The notes under the pieces: generated by a model
The model's database searches: none
The model's input: only the letters and a program-made list of their open reading frames with translations
Told to the model about the DNA's origin: nothing
DNA from: Lasioglossum baleicum
Lineage: Eukaryota > Arthropoda > Insecta > Hymenoptera > Halictidae
NCBI RefSeq assembly: GCF_051020765.1
Contig: NC_134930.1
Coordinates: forward strand, 6,386,001 to 6,450,000
Direction: 5' to 3'
Length of the DNA stretch: 64,000 nt
Position numbers and translations under genes: made by a program
In this document: piece after piece, positions 1 to 14,639 of the stretch
Numbering within the stretch: the stretch's first letter is position 1
Layout: each line of letters opens with the position of its first letter

Positions 1-3000
1 ATGGCTAAGAAGGTAGTGTATACCAGTTCGGGGACGACAACGGTAAGTCCCTTCTCGGCCTCATGGCTAAGAAGGTAGTGTATACCAGTTCGGGGACGAC
101 ACCGATCAGTCCCATCTCGGCCTCATTTCTAAGAAGGTAGTGTATACCTGTTCGCAGACGACACCGATCAGTCCCATCTCGGCCTCATGGCTAAGAAGGT
201 AGTGTATACCAGTTCGGGGTCGAAACCGGTGAGTCCCATCTCGGCCTCATGGATAAGAAGGTAGTGTATACCTGTTCGCGGACGACACCGATCAGTCCCA
301 TCTCGGCCTCATGGCTAAGAAGGTAGTGTATACCAGTTCCGGACGACACCGATCAGTCCCATCTCGGCCTCATGGCTAAGAAGGTAGTGTATACAAGTTC
401 GGGGACGAAACCGGTGAGTCCCATCTCCCTCTTGTCTAAGAAGGTAGTGTATACCAGTTCGCGGACGACACCAATCAGTCCCATCTCGGCCTCCTGACTA
501 AGAAGGTAGTGTATACCAGTTCGAGGACGACACCGGTGAGTCCCATCTCGACCTCATGGCTAAGAAGGTAGTGTATACCAGTTCGCGGACGACACCGACC
601 AGTCCCATCTCGACCTCATGGCTAAGAAGGTAGTGTATACCAGTTCAGGGACGACAACGGTAAGTCCCTTCTCGGCCTCATGGCTAAGAAGGTAGTGTAT
701 ACCAGTTCGGGGACGACACCGGTGAGTCCCATCTCGGCCTCATGGCTAAGAAGGTAGTGTATACCAGTTCGGGGACGAAACCGGTGAGTCCCATCTCGGC
801 CTCATGGCTAAGAAGGTAGTGTATACCTGTTCGCGGACGACACCGATCAGTCCCATCTCGGCCTCATGGCTAAGGAGGTAGTGTATACCAGTTCCGGACG
901 ACACCTGTGAGTCCCATCTCGACCTCATGGCTAAGAAGGTAGTGTATACCAGTTCAGGGACGACACCGGTGAGTCCCATCTCGGCCTCGTGGCTAAGAAG
1001 GTAGTGTATACCTGTTCGCGGACGACACCGATCAGTCCCATCTCGGCCTCATGGCTAAGAAGGTAGTGTATACCTGTTCGCGGACGACACCGATCAGTCC
1101 CATCTCGGCCTCATGGCTAAGGAGGTAGTGTATACCAGTTCCGGACGACACCGGTGAGTCCCATCTCGGCCTCATGGCTAAGAAGGTAGTGTACACCAGT
1201 TCGGGGACGAAACCGGTGAGTCCCATCTCGGCCTCATGGCTAAGAAGGTAGTGTATACCTGTTCGGGGACGACACCGGTGTGTCTCATCTCGACCTCATG
1301 GCTAAGAAGGTAGTGTATAGCAGTTCCGGACGACACCGGTAAGTCCCTTCTCGGCCTCATGGCTAAGAAGGTAGTGTATACCAGTTCGGGGACGAAACCG
1401 GTGAGTCCCATCTCGGCCTCATGGCTAAGGAGGTAGTGTATACCACTTCGGGGACGACACCGGTGAGTCCCATCTCGACCTCATGGCTAAGAAGGTAGTG
1501 TATACCAGTTCGCGGACGACACCGACCAGTCCCATCTCGGCCTCATGGCTAAGAAGGTAGTGTATAGCAGTTCAGGGACGACACCGGTGTGTCTCATCTC
1601 GACCTCATGGCTAAGAAGGTAGTGTATACCAGTTCGGGGACGACACCGGTGAGTCCCATCTCGACCTCATGGCTAAGAAGGTAGTGTATACCAGTTCGCG
1701 GACGACACCGACCAGTCCCATCTCGGCCTCATGGCTAAGAAGGTAGTGTATACCAGTTCAGGGACGACACCGGTGTCTCTCATCTCGACCTCATGGCTAA
1801 GAAGGTAGTGTATACCAGTTCGGGGACGACACCGGTGAGTCCCATCTCGGCCTCATGGCTAAGAAGGTAGTGTATACCTGTTCGCGGACGACACCGATCA
1901 GTCCCATCTCGGCCTCATGGCTAAGAAGGTAGTGTATACCAGTTCGGGGAAGAAACCGGTGAATCCCATCTCCCTCTTGGCTAAGAAGGTAGTGTATACC
2001 AGTTCGCGGACGGCACCAATCAGTCCCATCTCGGCCTCCTGACTAAGAAGGTAGTGTATACCAGTTCGGGGACGACACCGGTGAGTCCCATCTCGACCTC
2101 ATGGCTAAGAAGGTAGTGTATACCAGTTCGCGGACGACACCGACCAGTCCCATCTCGGCCTCATGGCTAAGAAGGTAGTGTATACCAGTTCAGGGACGAC
2201 ACCGGTGTGTCTCATCTCGACCTCATGGCTAAGAAGGTAGTGTATACCAGTTCGGGGACGACACCGGTGAGTCCCATCTCGGCCTCATGGCTAAGAAGGT
2301 AGTGTATACCTGTTCGCGGACGACACCGATCAGTCCCATCTCGGCCTCATGGCTAAGAAGGTAGTGTATACCAGTTTCGGACGACACCGATCAGTCCCAT
2401 CTCGGCCTCATGGCTAAGAAGGTAGTGTATACCAGTTCGGGGACGAAACCGGTGAGTCCCATCTCCCTCTTGGCTAAGAAGGTAGTGTATACCAGTTCGC
2501 GGACAACACCAATCAGTCCCATCTCGGCCTCCTGACTAAGAAGGTAGTGTATACCAGTTCGGGGACGACACCGGTGAGTCCCATCTCGACCTCATGGCTA
2601 AGAAGGTAGTGTATACCAGTTCGCGGACGACACCGACCAGTCCCATCTCGACCTCATGGCTAAGAAGGTAGTGTATACCAGTTCGCGGACGACACCGACC
2701 AGTCCCATCTCGGACTCATGGCTAAGAAGGTAGTGTATACCAGTTCAGGGACGACACCGGTGTGTCTCATCTCGACCTCATGGCTAAGAAGGTAGTGTAT
2801 ACCAGTTCGGGGACGACACCGGTGAGTCCCATCTCGGCCTCATGGCTAAGAAGGTAGTGTATACCTGTTCGCGGACGACACCGATCAGTCCCATCTCGGC
2901 CTCATGGCTAAGAAGGTAGTGTATACCAGTTCCGGACGACACCGATCAGTCCCATCTCGGCCTCATGGCTAAGAAGGTAGTGTATACCAGTTCCGGACGA

Positions 3001-3449
3001 CACCGGTGAGTCCCATCTCGGCCTCATGGCTAAGAAGGTAGTGTATACCAGTTCGGGGACGAAACCGGTGAGTCCCATCTCGGCCTCATGGCTAAGAAGG
3101 TAGTGTATACCTGTTCGGGGACGTCACCGGTGTGTCTCATCTCGACCTCATGGCTAAGAAGGTAGTGTATACCAGTTCGGGGACGACAACGGTAAGTCCC
3201 TTCTCGGCCTCATGGCTAAGAAGGTAGTGTATACCAGTTCGGGGACGATACCGATCAGTCCCATCTCGGCCTCATTTCTAAGAAGGTAGTGTATACCTGT
3301 TCGCAGACGACACCGATCAGTCCCATCTCGGCCTCATGGCTAAGAAGGTAGTGTATACCAGTTCGGGGACGAAACCGGTGAGTCCCATCTCGGCCTCATG
3401 GCTAAGAAGGTAGTGTATACCAGTTCCGGACGACACCGGTAAGTCCCTT

Positions 3450-6230
3450 CTCGGCCTCATGGCTAACAAGGTAGTGTATACCAGTTCGGGGACGCAACCG
3501 GTGAGTCCCATCTCGGCCTCATGGCTAAGAAGGTAGTGAATACCTGTTCGCGGACGACACCGATCAGTCCCATCTCGGCCTCATGGCTAATAAGGTAGTG
3601 TATACCATTTCGGGGACGAAACCGGTGAGTCCCATCTCGGCCTCTTGGCTAAGAAGGTAGTGTATACCAGTTCGGGGACGACACCGGTGTGTCTCATCTC
3701 GACCTCATGGCTAAGAGTGTAGTGTATACCAGTTCGGGGACGACACCGGTAAGTCCCATCTCGGCCTCATGGCTAAGAAGGTAGTGTAAACCTGTTCGCG
3801 GACGACACCGGTGAGTCCCATCTCGGCCTCATGGCTAAGAAGGTAGTGTATACCTGTTCGCGGACGACACCGATCAGTCCCATCTCGGCCTCATGGCTAA
3901 GAAGGTAGTGTATACCAGTTCCGGACGACACCGATCAGTCCCATCTCGGCCTCATGGCTAAGAAGGTAGTGTATACAAGTTCGGGGACGAAACCGGTGAG
4001 TCCCATCTCCCTCTTGGCTAAGAAGGTAGTGTATACCAGTTCGCGGACGACACCAATCAGTCCCATCTCGGCCTCATGGCTAAGAAGGTAGTGTATACCA
4101 GTTCGCGGACGACACCGACCAGTCCCATCTCGACCTCATGGCTAAGAAGGTAGTGTATACCAGTTCGCGGACGACACCGACTAGTCCCATCTCGGCCTCA
4201 TGGCTAAGAAGGTAGTGTATACCAGTTCAGGGACGACACCGGTGTGTCTCATCTCGACCTCATGGCTAAGAAGGTAGTGTATACCAGTTCGGGGACGACA
4301 CCGGTGAGTCCCATCTCGGCCTCATGGCTAAGAAGGTAGTGTATACCTGTTCGCGGACGACACCGATCAGTCCCATCTCGGCCTCATGGCTAAGAAGGTA
4401 GTGTATACCAGTTCCGGACGACACCGATCAGTCCCATCTCGGCCTCATGGCTAAGAAGGTAGTGTGTACCAGTTCCGAACGACACCGGTGAGTCCCATCT
4501 CGGCCTCATGGCTAAGAAGGTAGTGTATACCAGTTCGGGGACGAAACCGGTGAGTCCCATCTCGGCCTCATGGCTAAGAAGGTAGTGTATACCAGTTCGG
4601 GGACGACAACGGTAAGTCCCTTCTCGGCCTCATGGCTAAGAAGGTAGTGTATACCAGTTCGGGGACGATACCGATCAGTCCCATCTCGGCCTCATTTCTA
4701 AGAAGGTAGTGTATACCTGTTCGCAGACGACACCGATCAGTCCCATCTCGGCCTCATGGCTAAGAAGGTAGTGTATACCAGTTCGGGGACGAAACCGGTG
4801 AATCCCATCTCGGCCTCATGGCTAAGAAGGTAGTGTATACCAGTTCCGGACGACACCGGTAAGTCCCTTCTCGGCCTCATGGCTAAGAAGGTAGTGTATA
4901 CCAGTTCGGGGACGTTACCGGTGAGTCCCATCTCGGCCTCATGGCTAAGAAGGTAGTGTATACCTGTTCGGGGACGACACCGGTGTGTCTCATCTCGACC
5001 TCATGGCTAAGAGTGTAGTGTATACCAGTTCGGGGACGACACCGGTAAGTCCCATCTCGGCCTCATGGCTAAGAAGGTAGTGTAAACCTGTTCGCGGACG
5101 ACACCGGTGAGTCCCATCTCGGCCTCATGGCTAAGAAGGTAGTGTATACCTGTTCGCGGACGACACCGATCAGTCCCATCTCGGCCTCATGGCTAAGAAG
5201 GTAGTGTATACCAGTTCCGGACGACACCGATCAGTCCCATCTCGGCCTCATGGCTAAGAAGGTAGTGTATACAAGTTCGGGGACGAAACCGGTGAGTCCC
5301 GTCTCCCTCTTGGCTAAGAAGGTAGTGTATACCAGTTCGCGGACGACACCAATCAGTCCCATCTCGGCCTCCTGACTAAGAAGGTAGTGTATACCAGTTC
5401 GAGGACGACACCGGTGAGTCCCATCTCGACCTCATGGCTAAGAAGGTAGTGTATACCAGTTCGCGGACGACACCGGTGAGTCCCATCTCGGCCTCATGGC
5501 TAAGAAGGTAGTGTATACCAGTTCGGGGACGAAACCGGTGAGTCCCATCTCGGCCTCATGGCTAAGAAGGTAGTGTATACCTGTTCGGGGACGACACCGG
5601 TGTGTCTCATCTCGACCTCATGGCTAAGAAGGTAGTGTATAGCAGTTCCGGACGACACCGGTAAGTCCCTTCTCGGCCTCATGGCTAAGAAGGTAGTGTA
5701 TACCAGTTCGGGGACGAAAGCGGTGAGTCCCATCTCGGCCTCATGGCTAAGGAGGTAGTGTATACCACTTCGGGGACGACACCGGTGAGTCCCATCTCGA
5801 CCTCATGGCTAAGAAGGTAGTGTATACCAGTTCGGGGACGACACCGGTGAGTCCCATCTCGGCCTCATGGCTAAGAAGTTAGTGTATACCTGTTCGCGGA
5901 CGACACCGATCAGTCCCATCTCGGCCTCATGGCTAAGAAGGTAGTGTATACCAGTTCAGGGACGACACCGGTGTGTCTCATCTCGACCTCATGGCTAAGA
6001 AGGTAGTGTATACCAGTTCGGGGACGACACCGGTGAGTCCCATCTCGGCCTCATGGCTAAGACGGTAGTGTATACCTGTTCGCGGACGATACCGATCAGT
6101 CCCATCTCGGCCTCATGGCTAAGAAGGTAGTGTATACCAGTTCCGGACGACACCGATCAGTCCCATCTCGGCCTCATGGCTAAGAAGGTAGTGTGTACCA
6201 GTTCCGGACGACACCGGTGAGTCCCATCTC
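3450..6230. repeat. Satellite higher-order block, copy 1 of a ~3.7-kb duplication
   Basis: This block recurs at about 7090-9940. Rare marker variants line up: GACGCAACCGG at 3491 and 7133, GTAGTGAATACC near 3534 and 7176, and AGTTCCGAAC at 4471 and 8113 (all offset 3642). From about 4600 the offset becomes 3704, as for the TTAGTGTATACC and GACGGTAGTG variants, because copy 2 has one extra 62-bp monomer. Copy 1 is followed near 6230 by a local 186-bp repeat that copy 2 lacks. Edges are approximate, read by eye. Confidence 0.75.
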
Positions 6231-7089
6231 GGCCTCATGGCTAAGACGGTAGTGTATACCTGTTCGCGGACGATACCGATCAGTCCCATCTCGGCCTCAT
6301 GGCTAAGAAGGTAGTGTATACCAGTTCCGGACGACACCGATCAGTCCCATCTCGGCCTCATGGCTAAGAAGGTAGTGTGTACCAGTTCCGGACGACACCG
6401 GTGAGTCCCATCTCGGCCTCATGGCTAAGAAGGTAGTGTATACCAGTTCGGGGACGAAACCGGTGAGTCCCATCTCGGCCTCATGGCTAAGAAGGTAGTG
6501 TATACCAGTTCCGGACGACACCGGTGAGTCCCATCTCGGCCTCATGGCTAAGAAGGTAGTGTATACCAGTTCGGGGACGAAACCGGTGAGTCCCATCTCG
6601 GCCTCATGGCTAAGAAGGTAGTGTATACCTGTTCGGGGACGACACCGGTGTGTCTCATCTCGACCTCATGGCTAAGAAGGTAGTGTATACCAGTTCGGGG
6701 ACGACAACGGTAAGTCCCTTCTCGGCCTCATGGCTAAGAAGGTAGTGTATACCAGTTCGGGGACGATACCGATCAGTCCCATCTCGGCCTCATTTCTAAG
6801 AAGGTAGTGTATACCTGTTCGCAGACGACACCGATCAGTCCCATCTCGGCCTCATGGCTAAGAAGGTAGTGTATACCAGTTCGGGGACGAAACCGGTGAG
6901 TCCCATCTCGGCCTCATGGCTAAGAAGGTAGTGTATACCAGTTCCGGACGACACCGGTGAGTCCCATCTCGGCCTCTTGGCTAAGAAGGTAGTGTATACC
7001 AGTTCGGGGACGACACCGGTGTGTCTCATCTCGACCTCATGGCTAAGAGTGTAGTGTATACCAGTTCGGGGACGAAACCGGTGAGTCCC

Positions 7090-9940
7090 ATCTCGGCCTC
7101 ATGGCTAACAAGGTAGTGTATACCAGTTCGGGGACGCAACCGGTGAGTCCCATCTCGGCCTCATGGCTAAGAAGGTAGTGAATACCTGTTCGCGGACGAC
7201 ACCGATCAGTCCCATCTCGGCCTCATGGCTAATAAGGTAGTGTATACCAGTTCGGGGACGAAACCGGTGAGTCCCATCTCGGCCTCTTGGCTAAGAAGGT
7301 AGTGTATACCAGTTCGGGGACGACACCGGTGTGTCTCATCTCGACCTCATGGCTAAGAGTGTAGTGTATACCAGTTCGGGGACGACACCGGTAAGTCCCA
7401 TCTCGGCCTCATGGCTAAGAAGGTAGTGTAAACCTGTTCGCGGACGACACCGGTGAGTCCCATCTCGGCCTCATGGCTAAGAAGGTAGTGTATACCTGTT
7501 CGCGGACGACACCGATCAGTCCCATCTCGGCCTCATGGCTAAGAAGGTAGTGTATACCAGTTCCGGACGACACCGATCAGTCCCATCTCGGCCTCATGGC
7601 TAAGAAGGTAGTGTATACAAGTTCGGGGACGAAACCGGTGAGTCCCATCTCCCTCTTGGCTAAGAAGGTAGTGTATACCAGTTCGCGGACGACACCAATC
7701 AGTCCCATCTCGGCCTCATGGCTAAGAAGGTAGTGTATACCAGTTCGCGGACGACACCGACCAGTCCCATCTCGACCTCATGGCTAAGAAGGTAGTGTAT
7801 ACCAGTTCGCGGACGACACCGACTAGTCCCATCTCGGCCTCATGGCTAAGAAGGTAGTGTATACCAGTTCAGGGACGACACCGGTGTGTCTCATCTCGAC
7901 CTCATGGCTAAGAAGGTAGTGTATACCAGTTCGGGGACGACACCGGTGAGTCCCATCTCGGCCTCATGGCTAAGAAGGTAGTGTATACCTGTTCGCGGAC
8001 GACACCGATCAGTCCCATCTCGGCCTCATGGCTAAGAAGGTAGTGTATACCAGTTCCGGACGACACCGATCAGTCCCATCTCGGCCTCATGGCTAAGAAG
8101 GTAGTGTGTACCAGTTCCGAACGACACCGGTGAGTCCCATCTCGGCCTCATGGCTAAGAAGGTAGTGTATACCAGTTCGGGGACGAAACCGGTGAGTCCC
8201 ATCTCGGCCTCATGGCTAAGAAGGTAGTGTATACCTGTTCGGGGACGACACCGGTGTGTCTCATCTCGACCTCATGGCTAAGAAGGTAGTGTATACCAGT
8301 TCGGGGACGACAACGGTAAGTCCCTTCTCGGCCTCATGGCTAAGAAGGTAGTGTATACCAGTTCGGGGACGATACCGATCAGTCCCATCTCGGCCTCATT
8401 TCTAAGAAGGTAGTGTATACCTGTTCGCAGACGACACCGATCAGTCCCATCTCGGCCTCATGGCTAAGAAGGTAGTGTATACCAGTTCGGGGACGAAACC
8501 GGTGAATCCCATCTCGGCCTCATGGCTAAGAAGGTAGTGTATACCAGTTCCGGACGACACCGGTAAGTCCCTTCTCGGCCTCATGGCTAAGAAGGTAGTG
8601 TATACCAGTTCGGGGACGTTACCGGTGAGTCCCATCTCGGCCTCATGGCTAAGAAGGTAGTGTATACCTGTTCGGGGACGACACCGGTGTGTCTCATCTC
8701 GACCTCATGGCTAAGAGTGTAGTGTATACCAGTTCGGGGACGACACCGGTAAGTCCCATCTCGGCCTCATGGCTAAGAAGGTAGTGTAAACCTGTTCGCG
8801 GACGACACCGGTGAGTCCCATCTCGGCCTCATGGCTAAGAAGGTAGTGTATACCTGTTCGCGGACGACACCGATCAGTCCCATCTCGGCCTCATGGCTAA
8901 GAAGGTAGTGTATACCAGTTCCGGACGACACCGATCAGTCCCATCTCGGCCTCATGGCTAAGAAGGTAGTGTATACAAGTTCGGGGACGAAACCGGTGAG
9001 TCCCGTCTCCCTCTTGGCTAAGAAGGTAGTGTATACCAGTTCGCGGACGACACCAATCAGTCCCATCTCGGCCTCCTGACTAAGAAGGTAGTGTATACCA
9101 GTTCGAGGACGACACCGGTGAGTCCCATCTCGACCTCATGGCTAAGAAGGTAGTGTATACCAGTTCGCGGACGACACCGGTGAGTCCCATCTCGGCCTCA
9201 TGGCTAAGAAGGTAGTGTATACCAGTTCGGGGACGAAACCGGTGAGTCCCATCTCGGCCTCATGGCTAAGAAGGTAGTGTATACCTGTTCGGGGACGACA
9301 CCGGTGTGTCTCATCTCGACCTCATGGCTAAGAAGGTAGTGTATAGCAGTTCCGGACGACACCGGTAAGTCCCTTCTCGGCCTCATGGCTAAGAAGGTAG
9401 TGTATACCAGTTCGGGGACGAAACCGGTGAGTCCCATCTCGGCCTCATGGCTAAGGAGGTAGTGTATACCACTTCGGGGACGACACCGGTGAGTCCCATC
9501 TCGACCTCATGGCTAAGAAGGTAGTGTATACCAGTTCGGGGACGACACCGGTGAGTCCCATCTCGGCCTCATGGCTAAGAAGTTAGTGTATACCTGTTCG
9601 CGGACGACACCGATCAGTCCCATCTCGGCCTCATGGCTAAGAAGGTAGTGTATACCAGTTCAGGGACGACACCGGTGTGTCTCATCTCGACCTCATGGCT
9701 AAGAAGGTAGTGTATACCAGTTCGGGGACGACACCGGTGAGTCCCATCTCGGCCTCATGGCTAAGACGGTAGTGTATACCTGTTCGCGGACGATACCGAT
9801 CAGTCCCATCTCGGCCTCATGGCTAAGAAGGTAGTGTATACCAGTTCCGGACGACACCGATCAGTCCCATCTCGGCCTCATGGCTAAGAAGGTAGTGTGT
9901 ACCAGTTCCGGACGACACCGGTGAGTCCCATCTCGGCCTC
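7090..9940. repeat. Satellite higher-order block, copy 2 of a ~3.7-kb duplication
   Basis: Near-identical to about 3450-6230 at offset 3642, then 3704. The difference is one whole monomer (CTGTTCGGGGACGACACCGG type) present at about 8220-8280 and absent from the first copy. The 3642/3704 step equals one monomer, as expected for unequal exchange in register. Edges are approximate. Confidence 0.75.
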
Positions 9941-12900
9941 ATGGCTAAGAAGGTAGTGTATACCAGTTCGGGGACGAAACCGGTGAGTCCCATCTCGGCC
10001 TCATGGCTAAGAAGGTAGTGTATACCTGTTCGGGGACGACACCGGTGTGTCTCATCTCGACCTCATGGCTAAGAAGGTAGTGTATACCAGTTCGGGGACG
10101 ACAACGGTAAGTCCCTTCTCGGCCTCATGGCTAAGAAGGTAGTGTATACCAGTTCGGGGACGATACCGATCAGTCCCATCTCGGCCTCATTTCTAAGAAG
10201 GTAGTGTATACCTGTTCGCAGATGACACCGATCAGTCCCATCTCGGCCTCATGGCTAAGAAGGTAGTGTATACCAGTTCGGGGACGAAACCGGTGAGTCC
10301 CATCTCGGCCTCATGGCTAAGAAGGTAGTGTATACCAGTTCCGGACGACACCGGTAAGTCCCTTCTCGGCCTCATGGCTAAGAAGGTAGTGTATACCAGT
10401 TCGGGGACGTTACCGGTGAGTCCCATCTCGGCCTCATGGCTAAGAAGGTAGTGTATACCTGTTCGGGGACGACACCGGTGTGTCTCATCTCGACCTCATG
10501 GCTAAGAGTGTAGTGTATACCAGTTCGGGGACGACACCGGTAAGTCCCATCTCGGCCTCATGGCTAAGAAGGTAGTGTAAACCTGTTCGCGGACGACACC
10601 GGTGAGTCCTATCTCGGCCTCATGGCTAAGAAGGTAGTTTATACCAGTTCGGGGACGACAACGGTAAGTCCCTTCTCGGCCTCATGGCTAAGAAGGTAGT
10701 GTATACCAGTTCGGGGACGATACCGATCAGTCCCATCTCGGCCTCATTTCTAAGAAGGTAGTGTATACCTGTTCGCAGACGACACCGATCAGTCCCATCT
10801 CGGCCTCATGGCTAAGAAGGTAGTGTATACCAGTTCGGGGACGAAACCGGTGAGTCCCATCTCGGCCTCATGGCTAAGAAGGTAGTGTATACCAGTTCCG
10901 GACGACACCGGTAAGTCCCTTCTCGTCCTCATGGCTAACAAGGTAGTGTATACCAGTTCGGGGACGAAACCGGTGAGTCCCATCTCGGCCTCATGGCTAA
11001 GAAGGTAGTGTATACCAGTTCGGGGACGTTACCGGTGAGTCCCATCTCGGCCTCATGGCTAAGAAGGTAGTGTATACCTGTTCGGGGACGACACCGGTGT
11101 GTCTCATCTCGACCTCATGGCTAAGAGTGTAGTGTATACCAGTTCGGGGACGACACCGGTAAGTCCCATCTCGGCCTCATGGCTAAGAAGGTAGTGTAAA
11201 CCTGTTCGCGGACGACACCGGTGAGTCCCATCTCGGCCTCATGGGTAAGAAGGTAGTGTATACCTGTTCGCGGACGACACCGATCAGTCCCATCTCGGCC
11301 TCATGGCTAAGAAGGTAGTGTATACCAGTTCCGGACGACACCGATCAGTCCCATCTCGGCCTCATGGCTAAGAAGGTAGTGTATACAAGTTCGGGGACGA
11401 AACCGGTGAGTCCCGTCTCCCTCTTGGCTAAGAAGGTAGTGTATACCAGTTCGCGGACGACACCAATCAGTCCCATCTCGGCCTCCTGACTAAGAAGGTA
11501 GTGTATACCAGTTCGAGGACGACACCGGTGAGTCCCATCTCGACCTCATGGCTAAGAAGGTAGTGTATACCAGTTCAGGGACGACACCGGTGTGTCTCAT
11601 CTCGACCTCCTGGCTAAGAAGGTAGTGTATACCAGTTCGGGGACGACACCGGTGAGTCCCATCTCGGCCTCATGGCTAAGAAGGTAGTGTATACCAGTTC
11701 GGGGACGAAACCGGTGAGTCCCATCTCGGCCTCATGGCTAAGAAGGTAGTATATACCTGTTCGGGGACGACACCGGTGTGTCTCATCTCGACCTCATGGC
11801 TAAGAAGGTAGTGTATACCAGTTCGGGGACGAAACCGGTGAGTCCCATCTCGGCCTCATGGCTAAGAAGGTAGTGTATACCAGTTCGGGGACGACACCGG
11901 TGAGTCCCATCTCGGCCTCATGGCTAAGAAGTTAGTGTATACCTGTTCGCGGACGACACCGATCAGTCCCATCTCGGCCTCATGGCTAAGAAGGTAGTGT
12001 ATACCAGTTCCGGACGACACCGATCAGTCCCATCTCGGCCTCATGGCTAAGAAGGTAGTGTATACCAGTTCGGGGACGAAACCGGTGAGTCCCATCTCCC
12101 TCTTGGCTAAGAAGGTAGTGTATACCAGTTCGCGGACGACACCAATCAGTCCCATCTCGGCCTCCAGACTAAGAAGGTAGTGTATACCAGTTCGGGGACG
12201 AAACCGGTGAGTCCCATCTCGGCCTCATGGCTAAGACGGTAGTGTATACCTGTTCGCGGACGATACCGATCAGTCCCATCTCGGCCTCATGGCTAAGAAG
12301 GTAGTGTATACCAGTTCCGGACGACACCGATCAGTCCCATCTCGGCCTCATGGCTAAGAAGGTAGTGTGTACCAGTTCCGGACGACACCGGTGAGTCCCA
12401 TCTCGGCCTCATGGCTAAGAAGGTAGTGTATACCTGTTCGGGGACGACACCGGTGTGTCTCATCTCGACCTCATGGCTAAGAAGGTAGTGTATACCAGTT
12501 CGGGGACGACAACGGTAAGTCCCTTCTCGGCCTCATGGCTAAGAAGGTAGTGTATACCAGTTCGGGGACGATACCGATCAGTCCCATCTCGGCCTCATTT
12601 CTAAGAAGGTAGTGTATACCTGTTCGCAGATGACACCGATCAGTCCCATCTCGGCCTCATGGCTAAGAAGGTAGTGTATACCAGTTCGGGGACGAAACCG
12701 GTGAGTCCCATCTCGGCCTCATGGCTAAGAAGGTAGTGTATACCAGTTCCGGACGACACCGGTAAGTCCCTTCTCGGCCTCATGGCTAAGAAGGTAGTGT
12801 ATACCAGTTCGGGGACGTTACCGATCAGTCCCATCTCGGCCTCATTTCTAAGAAGGTAGTGTATACCTGTTCGCAGACGACACCGATCAGTCCCATCTCG

Positions 12901-14639
12901 GCCTCATGGCTAAGAAGGTAGTGTATACCAGTTCGGGGACGAAACCGGTGAGTCCCATCTCGGCCTCATGGCTAAGAAGGTAGTGTATACCAGTTCGGGG
13001 ACGACAACGGTAAGTCCCTTCTCGGCCTCATGGCTAAGAAGGTAGTGTATACCAGTTCGGGGACGATACCGATCAGTCCCATCTCGGCCTCATTTCTAAG
13101 AAGGTAGTGTATACCTGTTCGCAGATGACACCGATCAGTCCCATCTCGGCCTCATGGCTAAGAAGGTAGTGTATACCAGTTCGGGGACGAAACCGGTGAG
13201 TCCCATCTCGGCCTCATGGCTAAGAAGGTAGTGTATACCAGTTCCGGACGACAACGGTAAGTCCCTTCTCGGCCTCATGGCTAAGAAGGTAGTGTATACC
13301 AGTTCGGGGACGATACCGATCAGTCCCATCTCGGCCTCATTTCTAAGAAGGTAGTGTATACCTGTTCGCAGACGACACCGATCAGTCCCATCTCGGCCTC
13401 ATGGCTAAGAAGGTAGTGTATACCAGTTCGGGGACGAAACCGGTGAGTCCCATCTCGGCCTCATGGCTAAGAAGGTAGTGTATACCAGTTCCGGACGACA
13501 CCGGTAAGTCCCTTCTCGTCCTCATGGCTAACAAGGTAGTGTATACCAGTTCGGGGACGAAACCGGTGAGTCCCATCTCGGCCTCATGGCTAAGAAGGTA
13601 GTGTATACCAGTTCGGGGACGTTACCGGTGAGTCCCATCTCGGCCTCATGGCTAAGAAGGTAGTGTATACCTGTTCGGGGACGACACCGGTGTGTCTCAT
13701 CTCGACCTCATGGCTAAGAGTGTAGTGTATACCAGTTCGGGGACGACACCGGTAAGTCCCATCTCGGCCTCATGGCTAAGAAGGTAGTGTAAACCTGTTC
13801 GCGGACGACACCGGTGAGTCCCATCTCGGCCTCATGGGTAAGAAGGTAGTGTATACCTGTTCGCGGACGACACCGATCAGTCCCATCTCGGCCTCATGGC
13901 TAAGAAGGTAGTGTATACCAGTTCCGGACGACACCGATCAGTCCCATCTCGGCCTCATGGCTAAGAAGGTAGTGTATACAAGTTCGGGGACGAAACCGGT
14001 GAGTCCCGTCTCCCTCTTGGCTAAGAAGGTAGTGTATACCAGTTCGCGGACGACACCAATCAGTCCCATCTCGGCCTCCTGACTAAGAAGGTAGTGTATA
14101 CCAGTTCGAGGACGACACCGGTGAGTCCCATCTCGACCTCATGGCTAAGAAGGTAGTGTATACAAGTTCAGGGACGACACCGGTGTGTCTCATCTCGACC
14201 TCCTGGCTAAGAAGGTAGTGTATACCAGTTCGGGGACGACACCGGTGAGTCCCATCTCGGCCTCATGGCTAAGAAGGTAGTGTATACCAGTTCGGGGACG
14301 AAACCGGTGAGTCCAATCTCGGCCTCATGGCTAAGAAGGTAGTATATACCTGTTCGGGGACGACACCGGTGTGTCTCATCTCGACCTCATGGCTAAGAAG
14401 GTAGTGTATATCAGTTCGGGGACGAAACCGGTGAGTCCCATCTCGGCCTCATGGCTAAGAAGGTAGTATATACCTGTTCGGGGACGACACCGGTGTGTCT
14501 CATCTCGACCTCATGGCTAAGAAGGTAGTGTATAGCAGTTCCGGACGACACCGGTAAGTCCCTTCTCGGCCTCATGGCTAAGAAGGTAGTGTATACCAGT
14601 TCGGGGACGAAACCGGTGAGTCCCATCTCGGCCTCATGG

